DNA of 64,000 nucleotides, from positions 52,230 through 116,229 of the forward strand of contig NZ_JAGGKC010000009.1 in the NCBI RefSeq assembly GCF_017873395.1. The letters run 5' to 3'. Source of the DNA: Youngiibacter multivorans. Lineage in GTDB: Bacteria; Bacillota; Clostridia; Clostridiales; Clostridiaceae. Below the pieces are notes generated by a model. That model worked only from the letters and a program-made list of their open reading frames with translations, had not been told where the DNA came from and made no database searches. Positions within the stretch are counted from its first letter, which is position 1. Each line of letters begins with the position of its first letter. Made by a program: the position numbers and the translations under genes. Shown one piece after another: positions 25,088 to 34,311 of the stretch.

Positions 25088-26113
25088 ATGAAGACTTTTG
25101 AAGGATACGGCATAAGGGGACTTCACCTGAAAAACAGGGTAGTGATGCCCCCGATGTGCATGAATATGGCGATAGATGGAGTTGCTCAAGATTTCCACCT
25201 GATACACTACGGAAATGCGGCTCTGGGTGAAATAGGACTTGTAATAGTCGAGGCTACCGGAGTCAATCCAGAAGGAAGGATACTGGATAAGGACCTTGGG
25301 ATATGGAACGACGAGCAGGCTTCAGGGCACAGGATGATAACGGATGTATTGCACAAATACGGTTCTAAGGCAGGAATCCAGCTGGGACATGCAGGCAGAA
25401 AATGCAGGATTGAAGGAACAGAGCCTGTAGCGCCTTCTGCCATCGCTTACAATGGAGATTACGACCTTCCACGTGAAATGACCAGAACTGACATTGAAGA
25501 TGTCGTAGAGGCATTCAGGTCAGCTGCAATAAGGGCTGTTGAGGCAGGATATGACCTCATCGAGCTGCATGGAGCCCATGGATATCTAATGCATGAATTT
25601 CTGAGCCCGCTTACAAACAGGCGCACTGACGAATTCGGCGGAAATCTTGAGAACAGGACGAGGCTAATGAAGATGACTGCGAAAGCGGTAAGGGATGCAA
25701 TACCTGAGAATATGCCGCTGATACTTCGCGTATCCGCTTCAGATTATTTCGAAGGCGGCATTGACCTTGATGAGATGGTAAGGATAGTCGACATTCTCAA
25801 GGAGGACCTGGACATGATCCATGTAAGCTCAGGAGGACTTGTCGAGGATCAGAAGATAAGGGTATACCCTGGATACCAGGTGAGATTCTCAGAGGAAATC
25901 AGGAGAAGGTGCGAGATACCTACCATTGCTGTGGGACTCCTTACCGACATCAAGCAGGTCGAGGAAATACTGTCAAATGACAGGGCTGACCTGGTTGCAC
26001 TTGGAAGGGTGCTTCTTAGGGATCCATTTATACTGATAAAGGAAAGCCACGGACTCATTACTCCTCTTTTTGCCTATAAAAGGGGCTTCAATGTGGAGTG
26101 GAGAAAGAAATGA
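25088..26113 (+). CDS. NADH:flavin oxidoreductase, Old Yellow Enzyme family (YqjM-like)
   Basis: A 341-residue FMN TIM barrel that reduces activated C=C bonds. Motifs: VVMPPMCMNMA with the Cys that tunes FMN in YqjM-type enzymes, IQLGHAGRK, the His pair region YDLIELHGAHGYLMHEFLSP, TNRRTDEFGG, and ALGRVLLRDP at the end. At 341 residues there is only the OYE domain, without the extra Fe-S/FAD parts of dienoyl-CoA reductase. RBS AGAGGAGA. TATAAT lies about 55 bp upstream. Natural substrate unknown. Confidence 0.92.
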   Translation: MKTFEGYGIRGLHLKNRVVMPPMCMNMAIDGVAQDFHLIHYGNAALGEIGLVIVEATGVNPEGRILDKDLGIWNDEQASGHRMITDVLHKYGSKAGIQLGHAGRKCRIEGTEPVAPSAIAYNGDYDLPREMTRTDIEDVVEAFRSAAIRAVEAGYDLIELHGAHGYLMHEFLSPLTNRRTDEFGGNLENRTRLMKMTAKAVRDAIPENMPLILRVSASDYFEGGIDLDEMVRIVDILKEDLDMIHVSSGGLVEDQKIRVYPGYQVRFSEEIRRRCEIPTIAVGLLTDIKQVEEILSNDRADLVALGRVLLRDPFILIKESHGLITPLFAYKRGFNVEWRKK

Positions 26114-26135
26114 TGTCGTGAAGGCATAACAATAA

Positions 26136-26181
26136 ACCAGCCATATTCTGCAAGCAACATGCAGCATATGGCTGGTCTTTT
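26136..26181. terminator. Terminator after the Old Yellow Enzyme gene
   Basis: An 11-bp stem ACCAGCCATAT/ATATGGCTGGT with extra pairing CTGCA/TGCAG inside, followed by CTTTTAG; lies between convergent genes. Confidence 0.7.
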
Positions 26182-26262
26182 AGTTTCTACCTTCTCTTTG
26201 TCCCACCGAATACATCGGACATTTCAACCATATCCAAGGCTTCTTGCACAGCATACAAGGTT

Positions 26263-27930
26263 CTATTCGGGTTTATACAGCGAGGTAGTAAAGCGCCCTC
26301 TAAGTATCGAAAGTTCTGTAAGGAAGCCCTTTAGGTTCCTGTGCATCGATGCAAGGCTTGATGAAGCGCTGTCAGCTTCCTCTGAGTGCCCCGACTCATA
26401 GAGTTTTTCAAGGAGTCTGAGGATCTCCTCCTGGCTGCGTTTTGTCGACAGCCTCCGGCCTCTTGAGACTATATGAGAAGAGAGGATCTCTGCAGCCTCA
26501 GAAGGATATCGCTCGTTGAGCTGGTCATAGTGGTCGGGAATGAAATCCGGAAATTCCCTGACAAACCTTAAGAGCCCGTACAGGTCACCTTCCTCAATGA
26601 GGATCCTCTTGTAAATACCTTTGGTGTTCTTTCTTACATCGGTATCCTCGGAAAGCCTCTTATATACAAGCGGCCAATCCTGAGGGCTCAATGACCTTTT
26701 TAGCTGGGAATATCCGTTGAATTCGCCGAGCGCTATCAGCCTTATGGAGAGCTCTATGAACCTCTCCTTGTTCTGCAGCTGCTTGTTTACATTAGATGCA
26801 AGGTACAGCCATCTTATAAGCTCCGTCCAGTTCCCCTTGGCTTTATGAACCCCTTCTTCAACAAGTTTAAGGGCTTCAGGAAGATGACCTTTGGAAACCA
26901 GAGAAGTAACCTCCATGTATCTGAAATCAGGTACATCGGGATTCTCCTTTTTCAATTCCTCAGCTTCATCGATTCTGCCGATCATCATCAGGAGCTCATA
27001 CTCCAGATAAAGGAAACCGTGACCTACAGATGGGTTGTTGTCCTTTTTTTCCGAGCAGATTACAAGGGACCTGTAATAGCTGTCAAAGTCTCTTTCTGTA
27101 GCTATGAATTTCTTCATTATTCTGAGAAGAACAAGAAGCTCCTGTGCATTTCCGTTGTCTTCGCAGATTCTACGAAGATGCCTGAAAACAAGGTCTCCTT
27201 CAGGTGCTGCGTATTTCTTTTCGGAAAGTGGAATAAGAGCCTCCTGGCATATTTTTTTATAGTTCTCAGACATCAGCAGATGGTCTATTCCCTTGGTATC
27301 CCTTATTGAAACATCATATATTGTCAGATAGGAAATTGCAGCAGACAGATAATCCCTTGAACCTATGTGTCTCCTGGCTCCTTCATGCATGTTCCTGAGC
27401 TCAGTCACAAGTATTTCAAAGCTGTCCTTGGACTTTTCCTCCATATAGCCGTAGTATGCCTCAAGAAGTGAAGCCTTTTGAGTTTCGAGTGCCTTGTCCT
27501 CTGATGGATCATGGAATGTTTTTCTCACAAGCACTGGAATATCCTTATATATGCTCCTGAGAGACAAAATGAACTCAACCAGAGATTCCTTATCTGCATC
27601 ATCAAGAATGGATTTCAGGGCTGTCCTGTCATCGAGTGCTGATACTCTGGGAGCCTTTCTTCCATTGTTCCCTGCCGAAGTGAGAATATCTTCTCCTGCT
27701 TCAAGGACAGCGACCAGATGTGCGCAAAGTACACCAGATCCGCAGGAACAGGTGGGCTTTGAGTTATCGCCCAGCGGGATCTGCTGGTGGTAGAGGTCCC
27801 CATCCCTTACAGTTGAAGTAAGGATGCCTTTCCTCACTGAGAGCCTTCCAACTGCCTTCTCGTCAAGGAGCCTTCTGGCTTTTTTTATTGTTATTTCAGA
27901 TATTTCACCGTAGGATTCCCTGATTTTCAT
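26263..27930 (-). CDS. SWIM zinc-finger domain protein
   Basis: A 555-residue protein with a SWIM finger CSCGSGVLCAHL near residues 61-72 (CxCx6CxH); the rest is a long helical region with TPR-like character and no enzyme motif. SWIM fingers bind DNA or proteins. It is the last gene of a minus-strand run after a membrane protein and a methyltransferase (spacings about 15-20 bp), so the three are probably cotranscribed. RBS GGGGTGAG. Function unknown. Confidence 0.72.
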   Translation of the reverse strand: MKIRESYGEISEITIKKARRLLDEKAVGRLSVRKGILTSTVRDGDLYHQQIPLGDNSKPTCSCGSGVLCAHLVAVLEAGEDILTSAGNNGRKAPRVSALDDRTALKSILDDADKESLVEFILSLRSIYKDIPVLVRKTFHDPSEDKALETQKASLLEAYYGYMEEKSKDSFEILVTELRNMHEGARRHIGSRDYLSAAISYLTIYDVSIRDTKGIDHLLMSENYKKICQEALIPLSEKKYAAPEGDLVFRHLRRICEDNGNAQELLVLLRIMKKFIATERDFDSYYRSLVICSEKKDNNPSVGHGFLYLEYELLMMIGRIDEAEELKKENPDVPDFRYMEVTSLVSKGHLPEALKLVEEGVHKAKGNWTELIRWLYLASNVNKQLQNKERFIELSIRLIALGEFNGYSQLKRSLSPQDWPLVYKRLSEDTDVRKNTKGIYKRILIEEGDLYGLLRFVREFPDFIPDHYDQLNERYPSEAAEILSSHIVSRGRRLSTKRSQEEILRLLEKLYESGHSEEADSASSSLASMHRNLKGFLTELSILRGRFTTSLYKPE

Positions 27931-27950
27931 GGCTCACCCCGAATGCTGAT

Positions 27951-28349
27951 TTATACTGGAAACGGCAGGTCAAGGATATCTTTTAAAAATCCAATGTAGA
28001 ACAGATACAGTCCGATTGTGAAGACAAGGTTGAATATGACCATGACCAGAAAATGGACATTTGTCCTCTTCTTCCATAGTCCTCTCATATATAGCACATC
28101 TTCCATGACAACAATCATGATCACATGGAAAAGGATGGATAGCAGCATGAAGGACCGTATCCTGATGAACGGAATGAAGATGAACGGGAGCAGGTACATG
28201 AGCGAAAATTTGTTGAATAGCCTCACTCCTGTGGGCTCTTTACTGAAAAACCGGTTCAGCCTGTAGCTTTCGCCTGAAGCGACATGCAGCACAGACAGGA
28301 ACACGACGGCTATCATTGTTGAGGTCATTGCAAGCGCATAAAAAAGCAT
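27951..28349 (-). CDS. Four-helix membrane protein, unknown function
   Basis: A 132-residue integral membrane protein with hydrophobic segments near residues 3-22, 48-65, 68-84 and 100-122, and basic loops. RBS AAGGAG six bases before ATG. It lies 14 bp after the methyltransferase stop and 20 bp before the SWIM protein start. I do not recognise the family. Confidence 0.62.
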   Translation of the reverse strand: MLFYALAMTSTMIAVVFLSVLHVASGESYRLNRFFSKEPTGVRLFNKFSLMYLLPFIFIPFIRIRSFMLLSILFHVIMIVVMEDVLYMRGLWKKRTNVHFLVMVIFNLVFTIGLYLFYIGFLKDILDLPFPV

Positions 28350-28363
28350 AATGGCTCCTTATA

Positions 28364-29536
28364 TCAAATATCACCGTATTTGTATTCATCAAGATATATC
28401 CTGAATGAGGGGAAGATTCCGAAGGACCTTATAAGGCTGTCAGCCTCCCTGGCTGATTCGGCATCTTTTCTGCCTGTCCTTCGTGCCCTGATCATCAGGT
28501 TCTTTGGAGTTTCAAGAGGGGATATGTATTCTACTATGGACACCTCGTAGCCCTCAGCCTCAAGCATGAGGCCACGCAGGCCATCTGTCAGCGTATCTGC
28601 AAGCCTTGCCTTGAGTATGCCGTGCTTCATGATTCCCTTGAATGGCTCGTAAGTGTAGGTTGAGAGCATCTCCTTGTGGCAGCAGGGTACTGCGACTATG
28701 TACTCTGCATCCCTTGAGGCGCCGAATGCAAGGGCCATGTCAGTAGCAGTATCGCAGGCGTGGAGGGACAGCACTACGTCTATCTTCCTTCCGTCCCTGA
28801 AGTCCTTGATGTCCATGGCGTGGAACTCCATGTTCCTGTATCCGAGCTCGGCCTGGATCTTCTTTGAGGCTTCAATTACGGCAGGGGAGATGTCGATGCC
28901 TATGAAATGGCACTTCATCCTCTTCACCTCTGTAAGGTAATAGTTAAGGACAAAGGAAAGGTATGACTTTCCGCAGCCTGCGTCAAGTATTGTCACAGTG
29001 CCCTCCCTCTTGAGTGAGGAAAGCTCAGGAGCCAAAAGCTCAACATAGTGGTCGATCTGGTTGTACTTCCTAATCCTGTTGTTCTTTATCTTTCCGTCCT
29101 TGGACATTATCCCGATTGCCTTAAGGAGAGCCTGTGCTTCGGTTGACTTCACAAGGTAATCCCTGTTAAGCAGTGTGGATGTCTCACCGGCTTCTATTTC
29201 CCTGTCCTTCAGGACCTCAGTAGCCATATTGACATTCTTGCCATCAGCAGTTATGACGAGCCTGGTTCCCCTTTCCTCATAGATGATATTAGCTGCATCA
29301 TACTTAAGTGCTTCAGCCTGGATATCCTTAAGCATGTCAGCAAAAGACATCTTCCTCGTCACACCATTGTAGTTATAGGCTACCCCATCCCCATCAGGTA
29401 TGGCATTGCCTTTGAATTTCTTCAGCCCTGCGGTGAAGATTACTTCGGTACCTACATATATGGAGCTGTTTTCATTGAATCTTCCTATAAGACCCATAAA
29501 GAAGAAGCCCAGCTTGTCAGTCATATTCTTGTTCAT
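28364..29536 (-). CDS. SAM-dependent methyltransferase (Methyltransf_25/METTL25-like)
   Basis: A 390-residue protein. A less conserved N-terminal half (residues 1-165) precedes a class I methyltransferase domain with SAM loop ILDAGCGKSYLSFVL, acidic strand end FIGIDISP, motif DVVLSLHACDTATD and PCCHKEM. The HACDTA and PCCHKE strings match the Methyltransf_32/METTL25-type family, some of which are linked to RNA. I chose ATG 29536, with GAGGTG four bases upstream, over the TTG at 29548. First gene of a three-gene minus-strand run. Confidence 0.78.
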   Translation of the reverse strand: MNKNMTDKLGFFFMGLIGRFNENSSIYVGTEVIFTAGLKKFKGNAIPDGDGVAYNYNGVTRKMSFADMLKDIQAEALKYDAANIIYEERGTRLVITADGKNVNMATEVLKDREIEAGETSTLLNRDYLVKSTEAQALLKAIGIMSKDGKIKNNRIRKYNQIDHYVELLAPELSSLKREGTVTILDAGCGKSYLSFVLNYYLTEVKRMKCHFIGIDISPAVIEASKKIQAELGYRNMEFHAMDIKDFRDGRKIDVVLSLHACDTATDMALAFGASRDAEYIVAVPCCHKEMLSTYTYEPFKGIMKHGILKARLADTLTDGLRGLMLEAEGYEVSIVEYISPLETPKNLMIRARRTGRKDAESAREADSLIRSFGIFPSFRIYLDEYKYGDI

Positions 29537-29746
29537 ATCGCACCTCAATTTTTTACTTACTCAATTATACCCCATATGAGGCAGGTTTTGCAGATGCAGC
29601 GAACAAGCGCTTTAATTGTCTTCCATATAAGCATTGGCAAATGTGATGCATAGGCAAGTCGGATACTGTTTGCCTGCCCGGGTGGAAATAAACTATAATT
29701 GAGATGGCAGCTGCAGAGGGCTGCCTGGGAATATGAAAGGGACAAT

Positions 29747-30910
29747 ATGATGAAACAGAAGCATAATGGAATCGGAGTATTCCTCATATTTGCGATAATG
29801 CTCCTTGCACCGTTCATAGAAAACACAAGAGGTATCTTCATACCCATGTTCAAGGATGAGTTTGGAGTGTCCAATACGCTCATATCAACTGCTATAACCG
29901 TGGGAGCGGCATCAAGCCTTTTCGTGTCGCTTTTCGGTGGCCCGATAATAGGGAAGCTTGGCCAGAAGGGCTCCTTTACTGTGAGCCTTGTATTTGTACT
30001 CTCAGGGATACTGCTCCAGACCTGGTCTAAGAGCTTCCTCCTGTTTGCATTGGGGCTTGTGCCGATTTCAATGGGTATAGCGTTGTACAACGTATCAGCC
30101 AATACGATAATTCCATTCATGTTCTTTTCGATCCAGACAGTGATAATGAACATACTGCATGCCATGTATGGGGTTGGTTCTACAATAGCTCAGAACCTGA
30201 CGGGAACCCTTCTATCCATGGGAATCGGTTGGAGAACAATTTATCTTGGAGTTTCCGTTGCATATTTTCTCCTGGCTTTCCTTTCGAGGTTCGCTGTGAT
30301 ACCGGAAATACCCAGGGCGAAGGAAGAGATGAAGATATCCCAAAGAAAGCTCATGAGGGACCCACTTGTCATTGCATTCGGTCTCGCACTGGGATTCTAT
30401 GCCTTTTCTGAATTCGGTGTCTCACTGTGGCTTACAAATTATCTGAAGGCAATCTACGGATATCCAGAGAGCACAGGTGCGCGGTATGTAGGATTCTTCT
30501 TCCTGCTGTTCTCAGTTGGAAGGCTTCTCGGAGGATTCGTAGTGCAGAGGATAGGAACCTTAAGGGCTGTAGTTGGAACTCTCCTGATATCGCTTGCAAT
30601 GATGGTATCGGGACTGCTGCTGGGGGAAAGGTTCCTAATTGTTGTAAGCATAGCAGGACTTTTTTACTCGATTGTCTACCCTTCGCTCATATCGAAGGTA
30701 GGAGCAGTATTTCCTGACAGCACAGCCCATGCGATGGGATATGTAATAACGATAATTAATGTGGTGCTTAACGGAATGAACCAGGTAATGGGTATGCTGA
30801 CTGATGCCATTGGTCCTGGCTTGTCCATATTCCTCATACCTGCCTGCCTTGTAGCAGCGCTGGCGGCTACAGCGTTCATAGGCTCGAGGACCAAAGTGAT
30901 CATGAAATGA
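29747..30910 (+). CDS. MFS transporter
   Basis: The 387-residue protein has twelve predicted membrane helices and the cytoplasmic loop GGPIIGKLGQKG of the major facilitator superfamily, with a second-half counterpart GRLLGGFVVQRIGTLR. It resembles bacterial sugar/metabolite MFS carriers, but substrate cannot be assigned. ATG 29747 follows GAAAGGG; the longer in-frame frame would start in a leader hairpin (GGCAGC/GCTGCC, 29706-29726). A GNAT gene follows 16 bp later. Confidence 0.82.
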   Translation: MMKQKHNGIGVFLIFAIMLLAPFIENTRGIFIPMFKDEFGVSNTLISTAITVGAASSLFVSLFGGPIIGKLGQKGSFTVSLVFVLSGILLQTWSKSFLLFALGLVPISMGIALYNVSANTIIPFMFFSIQTVIMNILHAMYGVGSTIAQNLTGTLLSMGIGWRTIYLGVSVAYFLLAFLSRFAVIPEIPRAKEEMKISQRKLMRDPLVIAFGLALGFYAFSEFGVSLWLTNYLKAIYGYPESTGARYVGFFFLLFSVGRLLGGFVVQRIGTLRAVVGTLLISLAMMVSGLLLGERFLIVVSIAGLFYSIVYPSLISKVGAVFPDSTAHAMGYVITIINVVLNGMNQVMGMLTDAIGPGLSIFLIPACLVAALAATAFIGSRTKVIMK

Positions 30911-30926
30911 CAGAAGGGGTGAAGCT

Positions 30927-31889
30927 ATGGGAAGCATGAAGGTAACCATCGAACAGACTAAGGGCGGAGATGGCAGGGACCATATCCTCAGGGACAATGA
31001 TTCCATAACAATAGGAAGATATACGGTAATTGAGAAGGACCCGGGTACCAAGAGCACAATGATTAGACTAAGGTTCTACAAGATCCAGGATTCAGACCTT
31101 ATGAAGGCTGCTGTCCAGGCCATAGCAAAGTCACTCATCTGGGGAGGCGAGGTGTTCAAGCTCAACATCATAACCTCGAGCGAGACTCCTACATCTCCAT
31201 TCACATCAAGTGGATTTACGCTGGAAGGTATACTTGTAAATAACTCCTATCAGGATTCGATAATAGCAAGCGAGTTCCTATTCGGCACAGATGCCACCAG
31301 GTTTAGAAGCGTGACCGACTACAAGCTTCTGGCACTCGAAGGGAGGAGCGTTGACCTGAGGCTTGCAACCCCTGAGGATGCTGAATCATTTCTCAGATAC
31401 TACACGAGGAACAAGGAATTCCTCGGTCCGTTCGAGCCAAGGAGGGAGGACGATTTCTTTACTCTAAGAGGGCAGAAGAAGGCTCTTGAGGAATCCTATC
31501 GTGCATATCTTGCAGGCAGCGCCATCAATTTCGGGGTATTCCTAAAGGGAACGCTTATAGGCAAGATACAGATTTCAGGAATAACCTATGGAAGCTTCAG
31601 AAGTGCAATTGTAGGCTATGGTCTTGGAAAAGAGACAGAAGGAAAGGGTTATATGCAGGATGCGCTGTCAACTGTCATTGACTACGCATTCGAGGAGCTG
31701 GGTCTGCACAGGCTGGAAGCTTCAACTCTTCCTGAGAACCTGAGGTCGCAGAAGACCCTGGAGAAGAATGGGTTCAGGAAGGTCGGACTGAATGAGAAAT
31801 ACCTGTACATATCCGGAGAATGGAGAGACCATCTGACTTTTTCGCTGGTAAAGGAAAGATATCTTGAAAACAGGGATGGAAAAGAATAG
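30927..31889 (+). CDS. GNAT acetyltransferase, RimJ/RimL-like, with extra N-terminal domain
   Basis: A 320-residue protein. Residues about 145-315 form a RimJ-type N-acetyltransferase (SVDLRLATPEDAESFLRYY, VGYGLGKETEGKGYMQDAL as the acetyl-CoA loop, LHRLEASTLPENLRSQKTLEKNGF). The first 140 residues look like a second, degenerate GNAT-type half (ending FTSSGFTLEGILVNN) without the acetyl-CoA loop. The target may be a ribosomal protein, antibiotic or small amine; sequence does not say. RBS GGGGTGA. Probably cotranscribed with the MFS gene. Confidence 0.78.
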   Translation: MGSMKVTIEQTKGGDGRDHILRDNDSITIGRYTVIEKDPGTKSTMIRLRFYKIQDSDLMKAAVQAIAKSLIWGGEVFKLNIITSSETPTSPFTSSGFTLEGILVNNSYQDSIIASEFLFGTDATRFRSVTDYKLLALEGRSVDLRLATPEDAESFLRYYTRNKEFLGPFEPRREDDFFTLRGQKKALEESYRAYLAGSAINFGVFLKGTLIGKIQISGITYGSFRSAIVGYGLGKETEGKGYMQDALSTVIDYAFEELGLHRLEASTLPENLRSQKTLEKNGFRKVGLNEKYLYISGEWRDHLTFSLVKERYLENRDGKE

Positions 31890-32012
31890 ATTACCGAGGG
31901 GACTTCGAGAGAGGTTCCCTTCTTAACGTGCAATTGACAATTCTCCCTGTATCATTAGAAGGCTCATGCGTTGTATACTTGAAGAAATGACTTAAAGACT
32001 CAGGAGGGTTAT

Positions 32013-33254
32013 ATGACTAAACAGGAAAGAAGCTGGATACTCCAGGATGTAGGAAACTCGGCATATTCCATAACGATCACGACAGCAATACTTCCGGTCT
32101 ATTTCAAAAGCGTTGCGGCAGTTAACATGACTGACAGCATGTCGACAGCCTACTGGGGATACGCAAACTCCCTTGCCACGCTGATAATTGCAATCATGGC
32201 TCCGCTTCTCGGAACCATAGCGGACTTCAAGGGATTCAAAAAGACATTATTTTCAATATTCACCCTTACCGCCATAGGCTCATCCGCACTTCTCGCAGTA
32301 GCAGGTGAAGGACAGTGGTTCCTTGCCCTCGCGATTTATGTGGTTACAGCGGTAGCTTTCAATGGATCGAGCATATTCTACGATTCGTTCCTTACTGATG
32401 TCACTGATGACTCGAAAATGGACATGATATCTTCAAAAGGCTTTGCCTACGGTTATCTTGGCGGCACCATACCATTTGTAATTTCAATAGGTCTTATACT
32501 AAGCGCTGACAAGATAGGAATATCGACTGTTCTGGCTACTCAGCTCGCATTCATCATAACTGCTGTCTGGTGGCTGATATTCACCATACCTATGCTTAAG
32601 AATGTGAAGCAGACCTACTACATAGAAGGAAAGCCGGGACAGATAAGTGAAAGCTTCAAGAGGCTCAAGGCTACCCTTAATGATACTCTTAAGAACAGGA
32701 ACGTATTCTTCTTCCTCCTTGCCTACTTCTTCTACATAGACGGCGTTCATACAGTAATAACTATGGCAACCGCCTATGGTATCGATGTAGGTCTGGATTC
32801 TGACAGGCTGATGGTAATACTGATAGCAATACAGCTCGTGGCATTCCCCTTCGCTCTGATTTATGGAGCTCTTTCAAAGAAATTCGGTGCAAGGAACATG
32901 ATAATGGCGGGAATTGTAACATACACAATAATTTCCATCTATGGATTCTTCCTTAAGACTGAGTTTGATTTCTGGATACTCGCAATGCTCGTGGCAAGTG
33001 CTCAGGGTGGAATCCAGGCGCTCTCCAGATCATTCTTCGGAAAGATCATCCCGAAGGAGAAGTCTGCTGAATACTTTTCGATATACAACATTTTCGGAAG
33101 GGTTTCGTCCATATTTGGTCCGCTTCTTATGGCGATCGTATCTACCATTACCGGCGAGTCCAGGTACGGGATACTGAGCCTGATACTACTATTCATTCTT
33201 GGCATGGTATTCTTCTGGAAGGTCAAGGATGGGGAAAGGATGGAAGCAGCATAG
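32013..33254 (+). CDS. MFS transporter of the UMF1/Atg22-like family
   Basis: A 413-residue membrane protein with about twelve helices. The N-terminus SWILQDVGNSAYSITI and the loop GTIADFKGFKK are typical of UMF1 family carriers, related to yeast Atg22 amino acid effluxers; PLLGxIAD and SRSFFGKIIPKEKSAEYFSIY support it. Substrates of bacterial members are mostly unknown. RBS AGGAGGG. It stands alone after the GNAT gene. Confidence 0.85.
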   Translation: MTKQERSWILQDVGNSAYSITITTAILPVYFKSVAAVNMTDSMSTAYWGYANSLATLIIAIMAPLLGTIADFKGFKKTLFSIFTLTAIGSSALLAVAGEGQWFLALAIYVVTAVAFNGSSIFYDSFLTDVTDDSKMDMISSKGFAYGYLGGTIPFVISIGLILSADKIGISTVLATQLAFIITAVWWLIFTIPMLKNVKQTYYIEGKPGQISESFKRLKATLNDTLKNRNVFFFLLAYFFYIDGVHTVITMATAYGIDVGLDSDRLMVILIAIQLVAFPFALIYGALSKKFGARNMIMAGIVTYTIISIYGFFLKTEFDFWILAMLVASAQGGIQALSRSFFGKIIPKEKSAEYFSIYNIFGRVSSIFGPLLMAIVSTITGESRYGILSLILLFILGMVFFWKVKDGERMEAA

Positions 33255-33311
33255 CCTGGATGCGGATACTGGAAGTAAGTCTGATGTTTCATACCTGCTT
33301 CAGAAGTATTA

Positions 33312-34202
33312 TCAGGTATTTCTCAGATTAGATATTCGATCAAACCAATACTCAATTTGAGTTTTGTCAGGACAATTTTTCAAGTAAACAAAATTAAATA
33401 AATGACTAACATTAAAGTTTTGTAATGGTATTTCTTTAAGGTATCCTTGTGATACCTCTTTTTTTATGGCTTCACGATACATGAATGTGATGCCAATATT
33501 TTCATGGCATAATTCTTTAATGGCATTCATATTTCCAACTTCAATTTTTCTTTCAAAATCATTGATACTGAGGTTTTGGTTATATAAGGCATGTTCAAAG
33601 ATATCTCGTGTTCCGCTGCCTGGTTCCCGCAGAATCAGATTTTGGTCTAGCAGCCCCTCCAAACTTGTTGCAGTGGCTGCGATTTTGTTATTTGGAGAAC
33701 ATACACCAACGAAAGTTTCATTGGATAATTCCTTATATTCGAATTGATTCTGATTAAAATGACCTTCCAGTAAAGCGAAGTCTATTTTTCCCTCCCAAAG
33801 CATCTTTTGAAGGATATGAGTGTTTTCAACAAACATGGAGATATTGGTTTCTGGATCTTCTTTGAACAATTTGAGAAGAATAGGGGGAATCGTGTATTCA
33901 CCAATTGTCAAGGTCGCTCCGAAAATCAAAGGTTTGGTGTGATTCTTAATCCGGTGCAACAAAGGTAAGATACGTTCAGAATTGGCATAGAGTGTCCTTG
34001 CATATTCCTGCAACGCTCTTCCTTCTTCAGTCAGAGAAAATTTCTTTCCTTTACTTGAGATTAACGCAACCTGATAGTGATTTTCTAAGAACCGTATTTG
34101 CTGTGAGACAGCTGGCTGTGTCATGTTTAGTTTTTGGGCGGTCTTTGTATAATTGCACGTTTCACATAGTGTAAGAAATGTCTGTAACCTATTATCCAGC
34201 AT
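33312..34202 (-). CDS. LysR family transcriptional regulator
   Basis: The 296-residue protein has an N-terminal LysR winged helix (LQTFLTLCETCNYTKTAQKL, NMTQPAVSQQIRFLE) and a periplasmic-binding-like effector domain (LIFGATLTIGEYTIPPILLKLF, LREPGSGTRDIFEHAL). It is divergent from the YeiH-family gene with a 109-bp AT-rich gap holding palindromes, so it most likely controls that transporter. CysL/YeiE-type regulators commonly pair with YeiH. Codon choice is AT-rich and unlike most neighbours. Confidence 0.9.
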   Translation of the reverse strand: MLDNRLQTFLTLCETCNYTKTAQKLNMTQPAVSQQIRFLENHYQVALISSKGKKFSLTEEGRALQEYARTLYANSERILPLLHRIKNHTKPLIFGATLTIGEYTIPPILLKLFKEDPETNISMFVENTHILQKMLWEGKIDFALLEGHFNQNQFEYKELSNETFVGVCSPNNKIAATATSLEGLLDQNLILREPGSGTRDIFEHALYNQNLSINDFERKIEVGNMNAIKELCHENIGITFMYREAIKKEVSQGYLKEIPLQNFNVSHLFNFVYLKNCPDKTQIEYWFDRISNLRNT

Positions 34203-34234
34203 TTTAACCTCTCATAAGTGTAATTTATATAAAT

Positions 34235-34254
34235 ATAAAATAATATAATTTTAT
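34235..34254. promoter_or_regulatory. Candidate LysR operator in the divergent promoter
   Basis: ATAAAAT-AATATA-ATTTTAT is a perfect inverted repeat midway between the two divergent starts. The region is so AT-rich that chance palindromes are possible. Confidence 0.4.
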
Positions 34255-34311
34255 TTTATACAAACATAATGATATATTCAAGTTAATTTCTTATAAGTTT
34301 GGAGGTGTATT

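Noticed and set aside
26159..26401. Plus-strand 80-codon frame
   Set aside because: Overlaps the terminator and the SWIM gene on the other strand; composition not protein-like.
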